The notes under the pieces were generated by a model. That model was not told the DNA's origin and did not search any database. It saw nothing but the letters and a program-made list of their open reading frames with translations. This document shows, piece after piece, positions 34,445 through 46,756 of a DNA stretch of 64,000 bases. A program made the translations under genes and the position numbers. Source of the stretch: Raphanus sativus (taxonomy: Eukaryota > Streptophyta > Magnoliopsida > Brassicales > Brassicaceae); the NCBI RefSeq assembly GCF_000801105.2, contig NC_079514.1, positions 2,542,001 to 2,606,000 of the forward strand, given 5' to 3'. Position 1 is the stretch's first letter; the number at the start of each line of letters is the position of its first letter.

Positions 34445-36086
34445 TTGCTGCAACTATCCTGTCAGCTTCTTGCACAATCTTGGACTCAGCTGTTGCAACA
34501 ACCACATGCTCAACCTGTTCAATTTCAGTTCCAAACACCAATCTTTCAATCTCATCTACCTCTCTCTTGTAGTTGGCGACCTGAGAAGTGTCACTAGAGA
34601 GGAGAACATTGCAATGTTCTCTTGGGTTTGCCTCTGCTTTCCCTGGTAGGGTTCCCATAGGCTGCTTGGAGGTTGAAGGAAAAGAAGCAACCTGGCTCTC
34701 TAAAGCTTTGACGTGAGAGGCAAGTTGCATGTACTTGTTGTTGAGGTCAGAATAAGTTCCATCAATCTTGGCATGAACAGCCTTGAACTCATCTCCAATG
34801 TCTTTAGCAAATTTCCCTTGAGCTTCTAGGATTTGTTTGAACATAGATTCTATGGTTGAACTTGGAACTTGAGCTTGAGAAGAGCTTCCTCTAGCTTGAG
34901 TAGGCTGGTTGCTTTGATAACCACCTTGTTGGTTGTTGTAGAGGGGCTTTTGCTGGTAGTTGTTTTGGTATTGAAAGTTGGGCTCTTTCCTATACCAAGT
35001 TCCATTGTTGTTGATAAAGCACACCTCTTCATGTCCTTCCAAGCCATCAATCTTCTTGATCTCAGCAACCTGCTTTTGTTGCTGTTCCCCAACTGATTTC
35101 ATCTGATCCAGCTTAGCTTTGTTGGCAAGAAGTAGGTCCAGCTTCTCTTCCAAAGACTTGAGCTCTTTCTTGGTCTGCTGATCATCACTTCTATTGACTC
35201 TATCATGATCCTCACTGTATACTGAGTCACTCTTGGCCATGTTCTCTATCAGCTCCTCTGCATCCACCTCGTTTCTGCCCAAGAAGAATCCATTGCTGGC
35301 TGTATCAAGTCTGTTTCTACACTGTGGTATAGCTCCCCTGTAGAAGGTACTCAACAAGCTTTCTTTGGAGAAGCCATGGTGTGGGCAATGAGCTTGGTAG
35401 CCTTTGAACCTCTCCCATGCTTCACTGAAACTTTCTAAGTTCCTCTGCTGAAACCCAGAGATCTCATTCCTGATCTTAGCTGTCCTGGAGATGGAGAAGA
35501 ACTTGTCTAGAAAGGTTTTCTTGCACTCATCCCAAGTAGTGATAGAGTCGCTTGGGAGAGACTTCTCCCACTGTCTTGCCTTGTCTCCCAGAGAGAAAGG
35601 AAAGAGCCTGAGCTTCAAAGCATCTTCTGACACTCCATTGGTCTTGGACAAACCACAGTAGCTATCAAACTTGTCCAAGTGGTCAAAAGGATCTTCGGTA
35701 GCAAGATCATGATACTTGTTGTTCTCAATGGTGTTGAGCAGTCCTGACTTGATCTCAAAGTTGTTGTTCTCTACAGCAGGTGCTCTGATTCCCAACATAT
35801 GACTATGAATGTGAGGGCGATCATAGGTTCCAATAGCGCGAGCTTGGCGCTGTGGGTGTTGTGGTCGAAGGTTGGCAGCTCCTTGACCATATCCCTCTTG
35901 GGCAGCTTCCAAGGGGATCTCTCTATCTTGATTCGGGTTCTGATGGTGAGCCATATCAAAACCCAATCTGTTGAAATGAGCCTGTTGCTCCTCTTCTCTC
36001 CTTCTTCTTGTATTCTCTCTTTCCAAAGCCCGGATGTCTGATACTAGAGGAGTGAGGTTTGTAGTCCCTCTACTTCTCAAGTTCAT
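34445..36086 (-). CDS. Gag protein of Athila-like Ty3/Gypsy retrotransposon (partial)
   Basis: An open frame from ATG at 36086 into the gap. It starts MNLRSRGTTNLTPLVSDI and contains the retrotransposon gag core at residues about 120-260: ATEDPFDHLDKFDSYCG, LRLFPFSLGDKARQWEKSLP, WDECKKTFLDKFFS and a W-rich tail. Coiled-coil and Gln/Asn-rich segments follow (YQNNYQQKPLYNNQQGGY). The order is that of Athila-type gag. No stop interrupts about 547 residues, so the insertion is young. The protease-RT-integrase part would follow in the gap. Confidence 0.85.
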
Positions 36087-36195
36087 ACACCTGAAATGAA
36101 AAAGAAAGAGGAAAAAGCAGAGCCAATATCACAATAATAATAATAATGACTTAGTCTCAAGCAAATGACTAAATCCCAATGTCAAAATCACAATA

Positions 36196-36214
36196 GAACT
36201 TGGCAACGGCGCCA
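36196..36214 (-). other. Primer-binding site of the Athila-like element
   Basis: The minus-strand TGGCGCCGTTGCCAAGTTC lies three bases inside the LTR end. TGGCGCCGTTGCC matches the primer-binding site used by Athila-type elements (tRNA-Asp type, from memory). It fixes the LTR boundary and element orientation. Confidence 0.7.
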
Positions 36215-36217
36215 ATT

Positions 36218-37509
36218 TGATAACAAGACTTTTCAGGTCCTTATCAAATGAAGTAGTATGTGAGATGTCGAACCAATCCTATGTGATTTCAATGCACTGA
36301 GAATACAAATCTATGCTTAATCTAAGTGCAAACATGTTTTGAATGATGATGTGAACTAGAACTATGCTAAAATGCAATAAAGGAACAAGCTTTCAATCAA
36401 TCTAGGACAATAGGACTCATGGGGCTAGGCATTTGACTTTAAGTGATTAAGATCCAAGCTAAGGGTGGCAAACTTTCAATCAAATAACTTCCTTAAGTCT
36501 AGAACACTGAAATAAGCAAGCTCTATGGTCAAGAAGAATGCTCATTTGCTTTAATCAACTAGACATCAAAGGTCTTTGAGCCTAAAAGGTCTAAGCAATC
36601 ATTAAGGATGAGTCTACTAACTATCTAAACTCCCTTAACACAATGGTCTTTGTGTAAGGTAAGTTTAGAGCAAGCTCTACTTGGTTCAGACATTTCATCA
36701 AACACCTTGTGGGTGGGAAATGTCTAGAGCTCTAGAATAAAGAGGCCAACTTTAATCTAGCATTAAGAGAAGTAGACAAGCAAGGAAACAAGAGATCTAA
36801 CACTAAACACCCTTAGATCTTCACTTAATCACCCTAATCACCCTAGCCCATGAATCCAAAAGGTAACTACTCACTAATAGACATGAATAACCCAAAACCC
36901 ATGGATGGTTGAAGGTTAATCATGCTTAGTGGTCAAGATTGATCAATAATCACAAGAGATAAAGATGAAAAGAAGCTCAAGATTAAGTCTTTCACCAAAA
37001 TAGCTAATGTGATTACAATGAAAACAAGATATGATAACCTTTAGGTCTAAAATGTATTTATACTAGGCTAAAACTTGAACCGGGTCAACCCAACAACCCT
37101 GGGCCGACCCAAATAGAAGCTGGATAAAGTCTGTTTTAAACTTCGGCCGCAGCCTCCTTAAGCCCGTGAAGACAGCCCGCGAAATGCATGCCCAGGCCGC
37201 ACCCCTCTGCTTCCTGCGATGACGGCCCGCGAAACTCTCTGTCGAACTCGTCGAGTTCTCGTCGCGGCCTGCTTTAGCCCGCGGTGGTTGCCTGCGGTCG
37301 TCATGGTCGCGGCCTGCCTTAGCCCGCGGTGGTTGCCTGCTACCGCACCATTACCCACCATTTGGACGTTTCATGACTTCTTAAGCTCCAAAATCTGATT
37401 AGTACTTCTCCAAACCTGAAAACACATAAACACCATGCAATGCAACCTAGACAAACCTAAATACTAATTTAAATAATCAAAATGAATGCAAAATGGATGG
37501 TTAAAACCA
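36218..37509 (-). repeat. 5' LTR of the Athila-like element, about 1.29 kb
   Basis: The LTR starts TGGTTTTAACC at 37509 and ends CTTGTTATCA at 36218 (minus strand), with TG...CA termini. A GC-rich block at 37140-37345 contains a tandem duplication with 45-bp period (GTCGCGGCCTGC at 37261 and 37306). Only one LTR is in the window. Confidence 0.7.
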
Positions 37510-40500
37510 TGAAATACACAAGACATCACCAATCGACCTGGTAAATATCCCACCGATACCACACCTCCCAGAGTTGACGTCCCAAGCTGCATCCGTATAG
37601 CAAACTAGTGTCTCATGAGGGAACGTCGGGGGGGCGCTACTCGAGGGATGACCGATTCGGGATGGAGGTGTAACTAGCGTCTTTTGAGCTCCGGTGTTAA
37701 CTTGTGATTGACACCATTCCTTTGCATCCTTAATACTCTTAAGTATTATCTCCTGAGCTGTGAATACTCTGTTCTCAAACACAAGTTTATTCCTAGCTTT
37801 CCATAAGTTCCAAAGCACCCAAGGCCACAAAGGTGATATCAATCCAATCGGTGGCAGAGGAGTAAACAAATCTCCTAGCTTGACGAGCTCAGCAATGGTG
37901 GAAAGGGAACCTGGTGGCCTGTGTCTGATCGGGAGAAGACTCCATACTTCTTCAGCGAGTGGACAAGTGAGGAAGACATGCAGGTCATCTTCATGAGTTC
38001 CACAAGTTTTGCAATTAAATCTCAGGACTCCTCTTCTCTCAAGGTTGGCACTCACTGGAATCGCCTTCTTCAAGACTCTCCACAGAAAATCTTTGAGCTT
38101 AGGCCCTGTTTTAATATTCCATACATGCTTCAACCAGTTCACAGGATCATTTTCGGAATTTAGCTCAGTCATCGAAGTTCTTCCAATGCCATAACCTGAT
38201 TTTGTAGAGTAGATTCCAGTCTTTCCCGGTAACCAAACCAGAGTATCCGTTGATGGAGTGGAGCTTGTTTTTATCTGCAAAATAAGATCCTCATACTGAG
38301 GTAAAAGCCTTCGAATCTTCTCGATATCCCACTTATTTGTAATAGGGCACAGCAGGTCACACACCAAAAGAGATTGATGCTCGGAGCTAGGGGGGCCTAT
38401 CGGTTTGATTGGCTCATTGAAAGATAGCCAGGGATCGTCCCACACCCGGATACTCTCCCCATTTCCAACCGCCCAGCTAAGGCCCTTACGCAGAATGTCT
38501 CTGCCCGCCAGTACACTCCTCCAACCATGAGAGGCAGATGATGGAATAGGACAATCCATGAAGGAGGTACTGTGTGCGTATTTACCCAATAGAACCTGAG
38601 CCAGAAGCGAGTTTGGTTCTTTGATAAGCCTCCATCCAATTTTCGCAAGTAGAGAATCATTAAAGATCTCTATATCTCGAAAACCAAGTCCCCCGGCATA
38701 CTTTGGAAGTGTCATAGTATCCCATGCAACCCAACACATCTTCCTTTTCTCCGGGTTGGCGTCCCACCAAAAGCGGGTCAGCAACGACTGTATTTGTCTA
38801 CACAAAGAGAGAGGTAGTTTAAAACAGGACATGGCATGGCATGGCATAGCCGAGAGAACCGATTTGAGCATAACTTGCTTTCCCGCTCCTGATAGAAACC
38901 TTGCCTTCCAGCTGTGTGCCTTCTGGCGAATCCTATCAAGGATGGATGCAAAGATGTCCCGTTTCCTGCGCCCGAATTGCTCGGGAAGTCCCAAATATTT
39001 TCCCACCCCGCCCTCAGTATATATCTCCAGTGTTTCCTTTACTCTCGAGCGGGTAGTATCAGGTGTCTTTGCGGAAAAAGTAATAGCCGATTTCTGCGGG
39101 TTGATTCGCTGTCCCGAGACTGCTTCATAAGTGGCTAAGATCTTCTTCAGCGCTAAGACACATGCCGGTTTCGATTTGCAGAAAAACATAGTGTCGTCCG
39201 CAAATAACAAGTGGTTGATCAGTGGGCTGTTGTGAGAGACCCTGACCCCCGGTAAGGATCCATCAGCCTGTCCTTTGGCGCAAAGAGCAGAGAGAACCTC
39301 CGTACACAGGATAAAGATGTGCGGTGATAGTGGATCGCCCTGTCGAAGCCCTCGTGACGGTTTCACTAGTCCCTGAGGTGAGCCGTTTATCAGGAAAGAA
39401 TAGGATACTGATTCTATGCAGCTCATGATCCAGCCTATCCAGATTGGGTCGAAACCGAGAAGCCCAAGCACTTCCTTGACAAAACTCCACTCGATCCTGT
39501 CATATGCCTTACTCATGTCCGTTTTGACGGCCATTGAGCATCGTTTCGTTGCCTCAGATGTACGAAGGAAGTGGAGTGTCTCGTGAGTGATAAGTACGTT
39601 GTCCGAGATCGCTCTACCCGTCACGAATGCCGACTGAGTATTAGAGACAAGCACTGGCAGCAATGGCTTTAATCTCCTAGTAAGAATCTTTGCAATAATC
39701 TTATAGTGGGTGTTGCATAGCGCAATAGGTCGATAATCCGCCACTGATCTCGGTCCGGTAATCTTCGGGATGAGCCTAATATGGGTCTCGTTCTGCTGCG
39801 GGTGTAAGTAGCTCGAGATGAAAAAGTTCCGGACGTCCCTGATCACATCAACACTGACAATATGCCAGTATGCCTGATAGAATGTAGCTGAAAACCCGTC
39901 TGGTCCCGGAGCTTTATTCCCGTTGATAGACAGTACAACTTCTCGAATTTCCGAATCACTCGGTATAGATATCAGCATCTCATTCATCTCTGGTGTTACC
40001 TTCCGGCTGAGAAGATCTTGTATTTGGGAGAAGGAATTATTTCCATTTGTACTGAAAATCTGGGTGAAATAATCAGAGATCACCCGAGTGATATCCTTCT
40101 CCTCATAGACTGCTCCTCCTTGCGCATCCTCCAGCACTGGAATAGAATTTAAAGCTCTCCTGGTTCTAGTAGCAGCATGGAAGAAACCAGTGTTTCTATC
40201 TCCTTGTTTGAGCCATTGAATCCGACTCCTTTGCTGCCAGAATTGCTCCTCTGCCAAATAAGCCTTACGAAGAGTAGTATTGATCTCCTCTATGCGTGTT
40301 TGGTCTGGCTTATCACTAGACAGAGCTTTCTCGAGGGCTTCTTGGTTCTGTTTGATAACCAGGTTACTCTGTATCTGCTTTTCCTTAGCCCATTTAATGA
40401 TACCCTTCCTGACTTCATTTAGCTTTTGGATAACCGAATCTAGTGGAGACTGATGCCAAGACTCATCAACAATGCGTGTTACTTCCTCTTGCTCTGTGAG

Positions 40501-40845
40501 CGATCTATTAAAGCGGAAGATACCCTTCTTCTTAGGTCTGTCGGAGTTGAAATAGGATACCAGGGGCCTGTGGTCTGATCCCTCAAATCTCAGATACCGG
40601 CATCGACCCATCGGAAAGTCTTCAAACCACGCACAGTTGCTCATAGCACGGTCTAATCGTGACCTGATGAAGTGCGTGTGTCTATTTCCTCTCCAAGATA
40701 ACTGTTCTCCAGTGTGTTTTAAATCCCAGAGACCGTTCTGAGCAACGAACGATCTAAAATGGCCAGGTGTTAATGGGATCATATCATCAAGTGATCGACT
40801 CCAACACGTCACGTCAATTGGGGCCCAATTGAGATACTCTTTCAT
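37510..40845 (-). pseudogene. LINE ORF2: endonuclease end, reverse transcriptase, partial RNase H
   Basis: One uninterrupted frame of over 1,100 residues from 40845. It opens with the C-terminal part of an APE-type endonuclease (RSRLDRAMSN, GSDHRPLVSYF), then the reverse transcriptase: NKAPGPDGF, YRPIALCNTHYKIIAKIL, KTDMSKAYDRIEW, GLRQGDPLSP and the active-site FADD (HLLFADDTMFF). The zf-RVT Cys/His region follows (CKTCGTHEDDLHVFLTCPL) and the start of RNase H (CYTDAAWDVNSGRCGIGGIF). The 5' end is truncated in the endonuclease, the usual LINE outcome, and the 3' end is cut by the Athila-like LTR. The lack of internal stops points to recent insertion. It is not a complete element. Confidence 0.9.
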
Positions 40846-41499
40846 CGACCATCAGCATGTCCTTACATTGGGTGTGGAACATAGGCTTGTTCAAAATATT
40901 ATTTAGATTTTTCGTCAATTCATATAATTTGGTATATGATTATTTTCTATTTTAAATCGAGTTAAATAATCACTTAAATAAGTATTTTTCTTATATATCG
41001 CATGATGTATTTTCTACCAATGTTCAAATGTTATTAAGAAAAAAATAGTTGCATACTTAAATACATATGGAAATAATATGTATTTCTACCAATGTTACAA
41101 ATGTTACTGGGTAAAAAAATTATTTTTGATTTGAATGATTGTTAAATTTTTTATTCAAAACGTTTTTACAATGCATCTCTATTTGGAACATTTATCTGAC
41201 TAATAAACTAAGATTACATGTGGAAGATTTTTATCTGGTGTAATAAGCAAACCATACAAACATTGCTCTCTCGTATCCTTTCCTCACTGTACTTGGTAAG
41301 AAATTATTCTACATGTTTTGTTTTGACTAAATCTCTTTTTTTGCTAACTGTTTTTGACTAAATCTTCTAAGAAAATAAATGTACAGATTATGTTCTTTTG
41401 TTTATCTTTGACCATGACAACTATTTTGAAAGTTGTATTAGTATATATGTAATCAGTCTAAGTAACAAACTCAACAACACGATTAAGAACATCATAAAA
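40846..41499. other. AT-rich spacer before the defensin-like gene
   Basis: Holds the 5'-truncation point of the LINE (about 40850-40890) and the presumed promoter of the defensin-like gene. No further feature is seen. Confidence 0.45.
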
Positions 41500-41839
41500 A
41501 TGGCTATAGCCGTAAAAACTTCAATCCTATTTGTTTTAACTATTTTTTTATTCATGTCTTCTATTGACTGTCGTACATTAACTATTGAAACTTCTTCAAC
41601 TACTTTAGATTCTCCAGGTAATAACTTATTTTTAGTTGCAGATATGTTTTTGTCATGTGGTATTTTGTATTAATGATTCCTTTTGTTGATAAATAGGATA
41701 TGGAATAGGAGACGAGTCTTGCTTTGGAGGATTTTGGCCGTGTAAGGAAGACATTCTCTTTGGTTGCGTTAGATATTGCAATAAACATAAATACAAATTT
41801 GGCCGATGTACGGATATAGAAGGATGTTGTTGTTATTGA
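41500..41839 (+). CDS. Defensin-like secreted peptide (eight cysteines)
   Basis: Two exons, 41500-41617 and 41697-41839, join in frame to 86 residues. Exon 1 gives the signal peptide MAIAVKTSILFVLTIFLF and a short propeptide; exon 2 gives all the cysteines in the mature part (DESCFGGFWPC, FGCVRYCNKHKY, GRCTDIEGCCCY). Signal exon plus Cys exon, eight Cys and small size are the hallmarks of plant defensin-like (DEFL) peptides, which act outside the cell in defence or reproductive signalling. The three adjacent Cys at the C-terminus are less usual than the CxC end of classical defensins. Sequence composition is AT-rich like its surroundings. Function and target are unknown. Confidence 0.82.
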
Positions 41840-42780
41840 AAAAAGTGTCTATGATGAAATAATATAATAAAATGTGTACTTTGCAATATAACATCAATAG
41901 TTTTGAATATTTATACAAAAGATCTAGAGTAGAATACACAAATTTTACCAAATCGAAATTAGTTTGATGAAATTCAAAAAGTAGGTTTTGCAATTTGAAC
42001 GAAATCTAAAATAAAATCGAAAGTACAACTTAGTGGATACTGATTGGCTTGTGTGTTGAGTTTTAAAGCAGTGATTAGGTTTGTGTCAAGCCAGGTCCGG
42101 TCATATATGTTTCATAATGGTTCATGTGCATAATAACATATGTTACATCTTTGAACTAAGATGGAAGATGTTTGTACATAAAAGCTCAAAACCCATTAAA
42201 GCATTACAAGAAATTAAGGGGGAATGTAATCGAAACTAATCTTGACTATAACAATCTACATAAGCCTGGTTAGAGAATTTAGCTAGACAAGGTGTATTCT
42301 ACCACATGACAATTCAAAAGATCAAACAATAACATACTCAACGATGCATTACAATAGGAGGGCAACTACAGACATGATCACCGTCTTTAATGCCAAAGTC
42401 AATGAGATAGTCAGAGTCGTTAATCAATCTTTGTTCTCCATAGGATAAGCAGAACTATGCCCAAATATGCGGCCTTCATTAAAGTGATACTCACGTATTA
42501 AGAGTAGGATCATCAAGAATCACATATAGATACTAAACTCAAAAATCAAGCAAAATGAATGGTACCATGAGATATTGCCAAAAGTAGTAGTATTTTGCTT
42601 TGCCTAATTCTTCTGCTTGTTTACAGTTTGTTTAGAACTAAAAACAATATTTCTCATATCATTAAACTATTATCAACGTGAAAAGTGAACCAAGAAAACA
42701 AGAAAAGTGAACAAAAATGAGGCGTCGCATTAAGGATCATCACTAGGGGCCACTCCTGTTTGTGAATGGCTCTTCTTTGT
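41840..42780. other. Convergent spacer between DEFL and UGNT1
   Basis: It should hold the 3' UTRs of the two convergent genes. No coding frame, RNA gene or repeat boundary is supported. Confidence 0.45.
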
Positions 42781-44840
42781 TTACCTCCCAATGATCTTAT
42801 AGTATGCATATAAACCGGACCCGAAGAAACCAAAAAGCTGTCCAATCACATTCATCTGCATGAACAAACCAAGCAACAACAAAAATAAACAGCACTGAGT
42901 TGTAGCAAATGTAGACGGGTCATTTTAGGTTCTCACTGGAGTAAATGGGATGGTGAAGAACATAACATACCAAGTCGAATGGGAGTCCACCAAAGAACAT
43001 CCAGCCTAGTCCAACCGTGAATACGTCCTGCAACAATGATGTCAAAATGTTCAAAGCTTCTACTTTCGCTAATCGAATCATAACACACAAAAGACCTTAA
43101 AAAACAGAAATTTACAAGGATAATTCCTTCTCCTTAACAAAATAGTGTCACATTTGTGTTTTCTTTGTTCAAAAGATAGGTATGAAGTGAAAACCGACCT
43201 TCATATTGCCACAAATTGTCTGCGTGACAGCCGAGTTGAGAGTGGTGTTAAGAAAAATACAGTAGTTTAAGAAGAAAGCCAACACACACGAAGAGAGTAA
43301 CACAACCTGGTTGAGAAGTGTAGAACACAAACAAGAAAAGACATCATCAGTGTTCTCAAGAAATAAGTGGAACATATACAAAGGCAGAAGAGAGATTTAC
43401 AAAATACCATGAAACCGGGAGAAAAGAGGTGAGGAAAGTTAATAGTCCTCTCCAAGTCACCGCAAACATATGTCCATATCATCAATATTGGCCCGCATAT
43501 AATTCCTATCATTATAAAACTCAGAAATTCAAAGTAACTAACTGGCGTTTAAATCAATTTAGATTACCATTGCACCACATAAGGCCAAAGCTATTCAAGC
43601 CACTTGATTTCCCTGGAGAAACCAGACAATTAGACTTAGCAGGAGAGGGAGGAAAAACAATTTTATGCAGAAACCAGGTGAAGACTAGTGTACCAGTCCG
43701 GGAGATGGTTGCTAGATAAACTGCTGTTGTTATGTTGGCTAAGAAAACGACACCATATCCATAAAAGTCAAATGACAAGTCCCTAGCTCCAGCAAAAAAT
43801 GCGCCAAACAAGATAACGCCAACACTGATATCAAAACATACAAGAGTTTAGTTCTGCATGTAAGCATGATTCTCATTTTAGAGGGACTTTAACTTAAAGC
43901 GTCAGCTGGATATAAATATGATTCACCTTCCAATGATAGACCGGGTATATCTCTGACCAGTGAGCATGTACTCAATCACCATAGTAAAAGCCACCGTAGT
44001 ACGCCTAAGCGTGGTGTACATGGGGACATTAACCCCTCTCACAGACGCCATAGTGACTAGCTTTCAGGAGATAAACATTGATTTTTTTTTTGGTGATCAG
44101 TTACTATATATAGAATCCAACCAAACAGCAGATCATTTACAGGCTTGTTCAGTAAAAAAAAAAGACTTACCATGTAGAGAAGATAGGCAACTGAGAGAGG
44201 AAGGGTGTGAAACAATGTCTTCAACGGCACAAAAGCTGAGACATTATTATCAGAATCACCCGCTGTGAAAGAGATAATCTTCTTGCGCCTCAAGGTATAT
44301 AGAAACAAGGTAGAGGACACCATCTGTGGTAGCCAAAAAAGTGTCAATCTTTTTTAGAGATGAAAAGATGGGTCACTGCAAAAAGACAAACTTTTATTTT
44401 TTTTTGGCAAAATTAAGAGCCTCTTATTCAGAAAAGAAAGACATGAATTAAACTTAATGGTTTCTGATCACAAGTTCACATAAAGACAAACTTTGTATAT
44501 ATAGTATATATACCTGAAAGAGTGTGATAATGTTAACACAGGGGAAGTCATAGGAAGAGAGAGCTGCTTTATTGAACAGCACAAGCATCACTGCCAATTA
44601 AAAACACCAACACACAACAACATACAAAATTGTAATTTGATGCCAATAACATAATCTCAAAGCATGAAACTTTAACATTACTCTGAAAGAAATTGAGGAG
44701 ATTAAACCTGCGCAGGACATGTAAGAGAGAGCAGCGTAGGCGCCACGTTTGGTCATGGCGGATCCTTTGAAAAGGCGATCGTCGGTGTCATTCTCTCCGG
44801 CGAGAGGAGGATCGGAGACCGGAAGAACAGGATTCCTCAT
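42781..44840 (-). CDS. UGNT1: UDP-N-acetylglucosamine transporter, Golgi-type
   Basis: Ten exons from ATG at 44840 to TAA at 42781 (44840-44708, 44590-44514, 44323-44171, 44060-43927, 43824-43694, 43612-43568, 43505-43408, 43306-43199, 43027-42971 and 42855-42781) join to 336 residues. It is a multi-pass membrane protein of the nucleotide-sugar/triose-phosphate transporter superfamily: MTKRGAYAALSYMSCA, MYTTLRRTTVAFTMVIEYML, FFAGARDLSFDFYGYGVVFL and FLNTTLNSAVTQTICGNMK are recognisable. The sequence is near-identical to my recollection of Arabidopsis UGNT1 (AT4G32272), which brings UDP-GlcNAc into the Golgi lumen for N-glycan maturation. No break in frame is seen. IAA29, its Arabidopsis neighbour, follows at 51.8 kb. 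Confidence 0.93.
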
Positions 44841-46588
44841 GATACAGTCTTAGTCTTCCTCCGTGTTCGCCGTCTCTATGACTCTTCTTTTGTCCGGCAA
44901 AACTCGAGTCACCGCCGTGATGAGTGAACGTAAAAGACACGGGACATTTGAGTGGACCACCTCTGTCTCTGTGTGTGTGGCGCTTGTTTTTTGGCAATTA
45001 TTATGAAAATTATTAAAAATTCAATTTGTTTGTCTCTATTTGTGGGTTAAGCCCCAATGAGAGAGTTTATGGGCTTTAGCCTTATCAGATGTCAATTTTT
45101 CGAAATTTTTTTCATAACATCTATCATTTTTCGAGTCAAACAAAAAAAAACATCTATCATTTTTCTAAAATATTAAAAAGCTAAAAGATATTCTGAGACA
45201 AAATCTCACGCCCATATAAAATATTTGAATAATATATAAGAGATTTGAGTCAATTTATTTATTATCAATTAATTTTAAGTTGGAAATTCATGAAATTTAT
45301 CATGGTGTTAGATCGAACCCGCGCTTTAACCCATAAATCCGATTCTTATATCGTGATAAATTTTATGTATTCCCAATTTAAAATCAATTGACAGTACTTC
45401 CAACACAATTTAGAATCATTGTTTATTATGTTTTTCTATAAGATTTTTTAACATTGAAATTTAATATGATAAAAAAATTATAACGAAAAGAAAGAGAATA
45501 TCTTCTTGTTATTGTTTTATGTTTTCTTGAGAAATAATTTCAAAGTCTGATATATTATACAACAACATTTCTTAGAGCTATATATACAATGTTGAATGAG
45601 ACTCTTAATCGATCCTGATAGTTTTTTTCGGTTTTATGGATAATACTTAAACTAGTACATTATAGTTTTGGTGTTTGTTTGGTTTTATGTAATTCATTGT
45701 TATTCGATAAATATGAAGAAAAAATCAATGATATATTATGCTATTACAAAAAAAAAAACAGTTTATAAATGTGATTTGAGATATTTTTGAATAAATTTAA
45801 TTTGTATTTGGGAAGTTATATACTAAAAGTAGCTTTGGATTCTGATTTTGGAATAGTGATATTATGGATACTGAAAAAAAAATTAAACGCTAAATTTTTA
45901 GAAACGATTAAAGTAGCATTAATGAGCTGGTAATATCTTACTAGTTTAACTTTAAATCAAGAAATTTGAATAACGAATGAATGGGGAAAGTTTGTGGTAC
46001 GATTCGTAAAGTAGTAGCTGAGGAGACATAGAAGAAACATGATAAGACTTTGGTATCTACAACTTGATGAAGACAAGAAGACATTATGCCAAAGCTGTCC
46101 AAAACAGCACTCAAACTCGAGTTAAAAAGATAGATTCATTCACTTCCCCTTTATCCTAACACTTGTTTGTCCCCCTCCCGCACTCAGACAAACAGTTTCT
46201 ATCCTTTCTCGCTTCCTCCCACGTGCGTCCTTTATTATCTCTCACCAGTAGTTTTCATTTCTAAATCAGTTTATTCAATGGATTAGGTTCCTTGTCGGTA
46301 TCTTATGTGACTGTTATTGGATTCGACCACATATCTATTTTATCCATTTTGTACCTGCTACTGCATAACCCGCATCCGATCTTAGCGTAAGATTGTATGG
46401 TTTTATCGCAAAATCAATTTATAATAAGCAGAATTTTTTTTTTCGCAAAAAGGCAGAATGATTTTTTTGGAACTCTAAGTAGAATATTTCGTGCCATTTA
46501 TATAACACTGTTTCAAGTTAATTTTAGTGTTGAGATTCAAACATGCTAAATAATCCAAAATTCAAAACGTTTATCTGAACATATCTTT
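44841..46588. other. UGNT1 upstream region and AT-rich spacer
   Basis: The first 160 bases are the promoter and leader of UGNT1. The remainder is AT-rich and contains the foldback at 45265-45391. No gene is seen. Confidence 0.5.
45265..45391. repeat. Imperfect foldback of about 38-bp arms
   Basis: The arm at 45265-45303 (TCAATTAATTTTAAGTTGGAA and on) pairs with the inverted arm at 45355-45391 (AATTTAAAATCAATTGAC) with several mismatches. The loop contains a box-B-like GCGGGTTCGATC on the minus strand, so a decayed tRNA-derived SINE or small foldback element are both possible. Confidence 0.5.
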
Positions 46589-46738
46589 TTTTTTTGGTAA
46601 AACATCTGAACATATCTTGATCGGTTCTATTAAGATGTTTGAGCCAAAATGGTCAATCATACTTTTTTTTGGTAAAACATCTGAACATATCTTGATCGGT
46701 TCTATTAAGATGTTTGAGCCAAAATGGTCAATCATACT
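46589..46738. repeat. Perfect 75-bp tandem duplication
   Basis: Two identical units, 46589-46663 and 46664-46738, each begin with a T-run and GGTAAAACATCTGAAC. The T-run-led motif also half-repeats just upstream (ATCTGAACATATC at 46573). Exact identity implies a recent event. Confidence 0.9.
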
Positions 46739-46756
46739 TGTCAAAGCTAGTAACAA

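Larger units (their letters stand above)
34445..37509 (-). mobile_element. Athila-like Ty3/Gypsy element: 5' LTR, PBS and gag
   Basis: On the minus strand the order is LTR (37509-36218), primer-binding site, leader, gag, then the assembly gap. The left boundary of the element is lost in the gap. The right boundary, where LTR TGGTTTTAACC begins, cuts directly into the RNase H region of a LINE, so the LTR element landed in that LINE. Confidence 0.8.
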
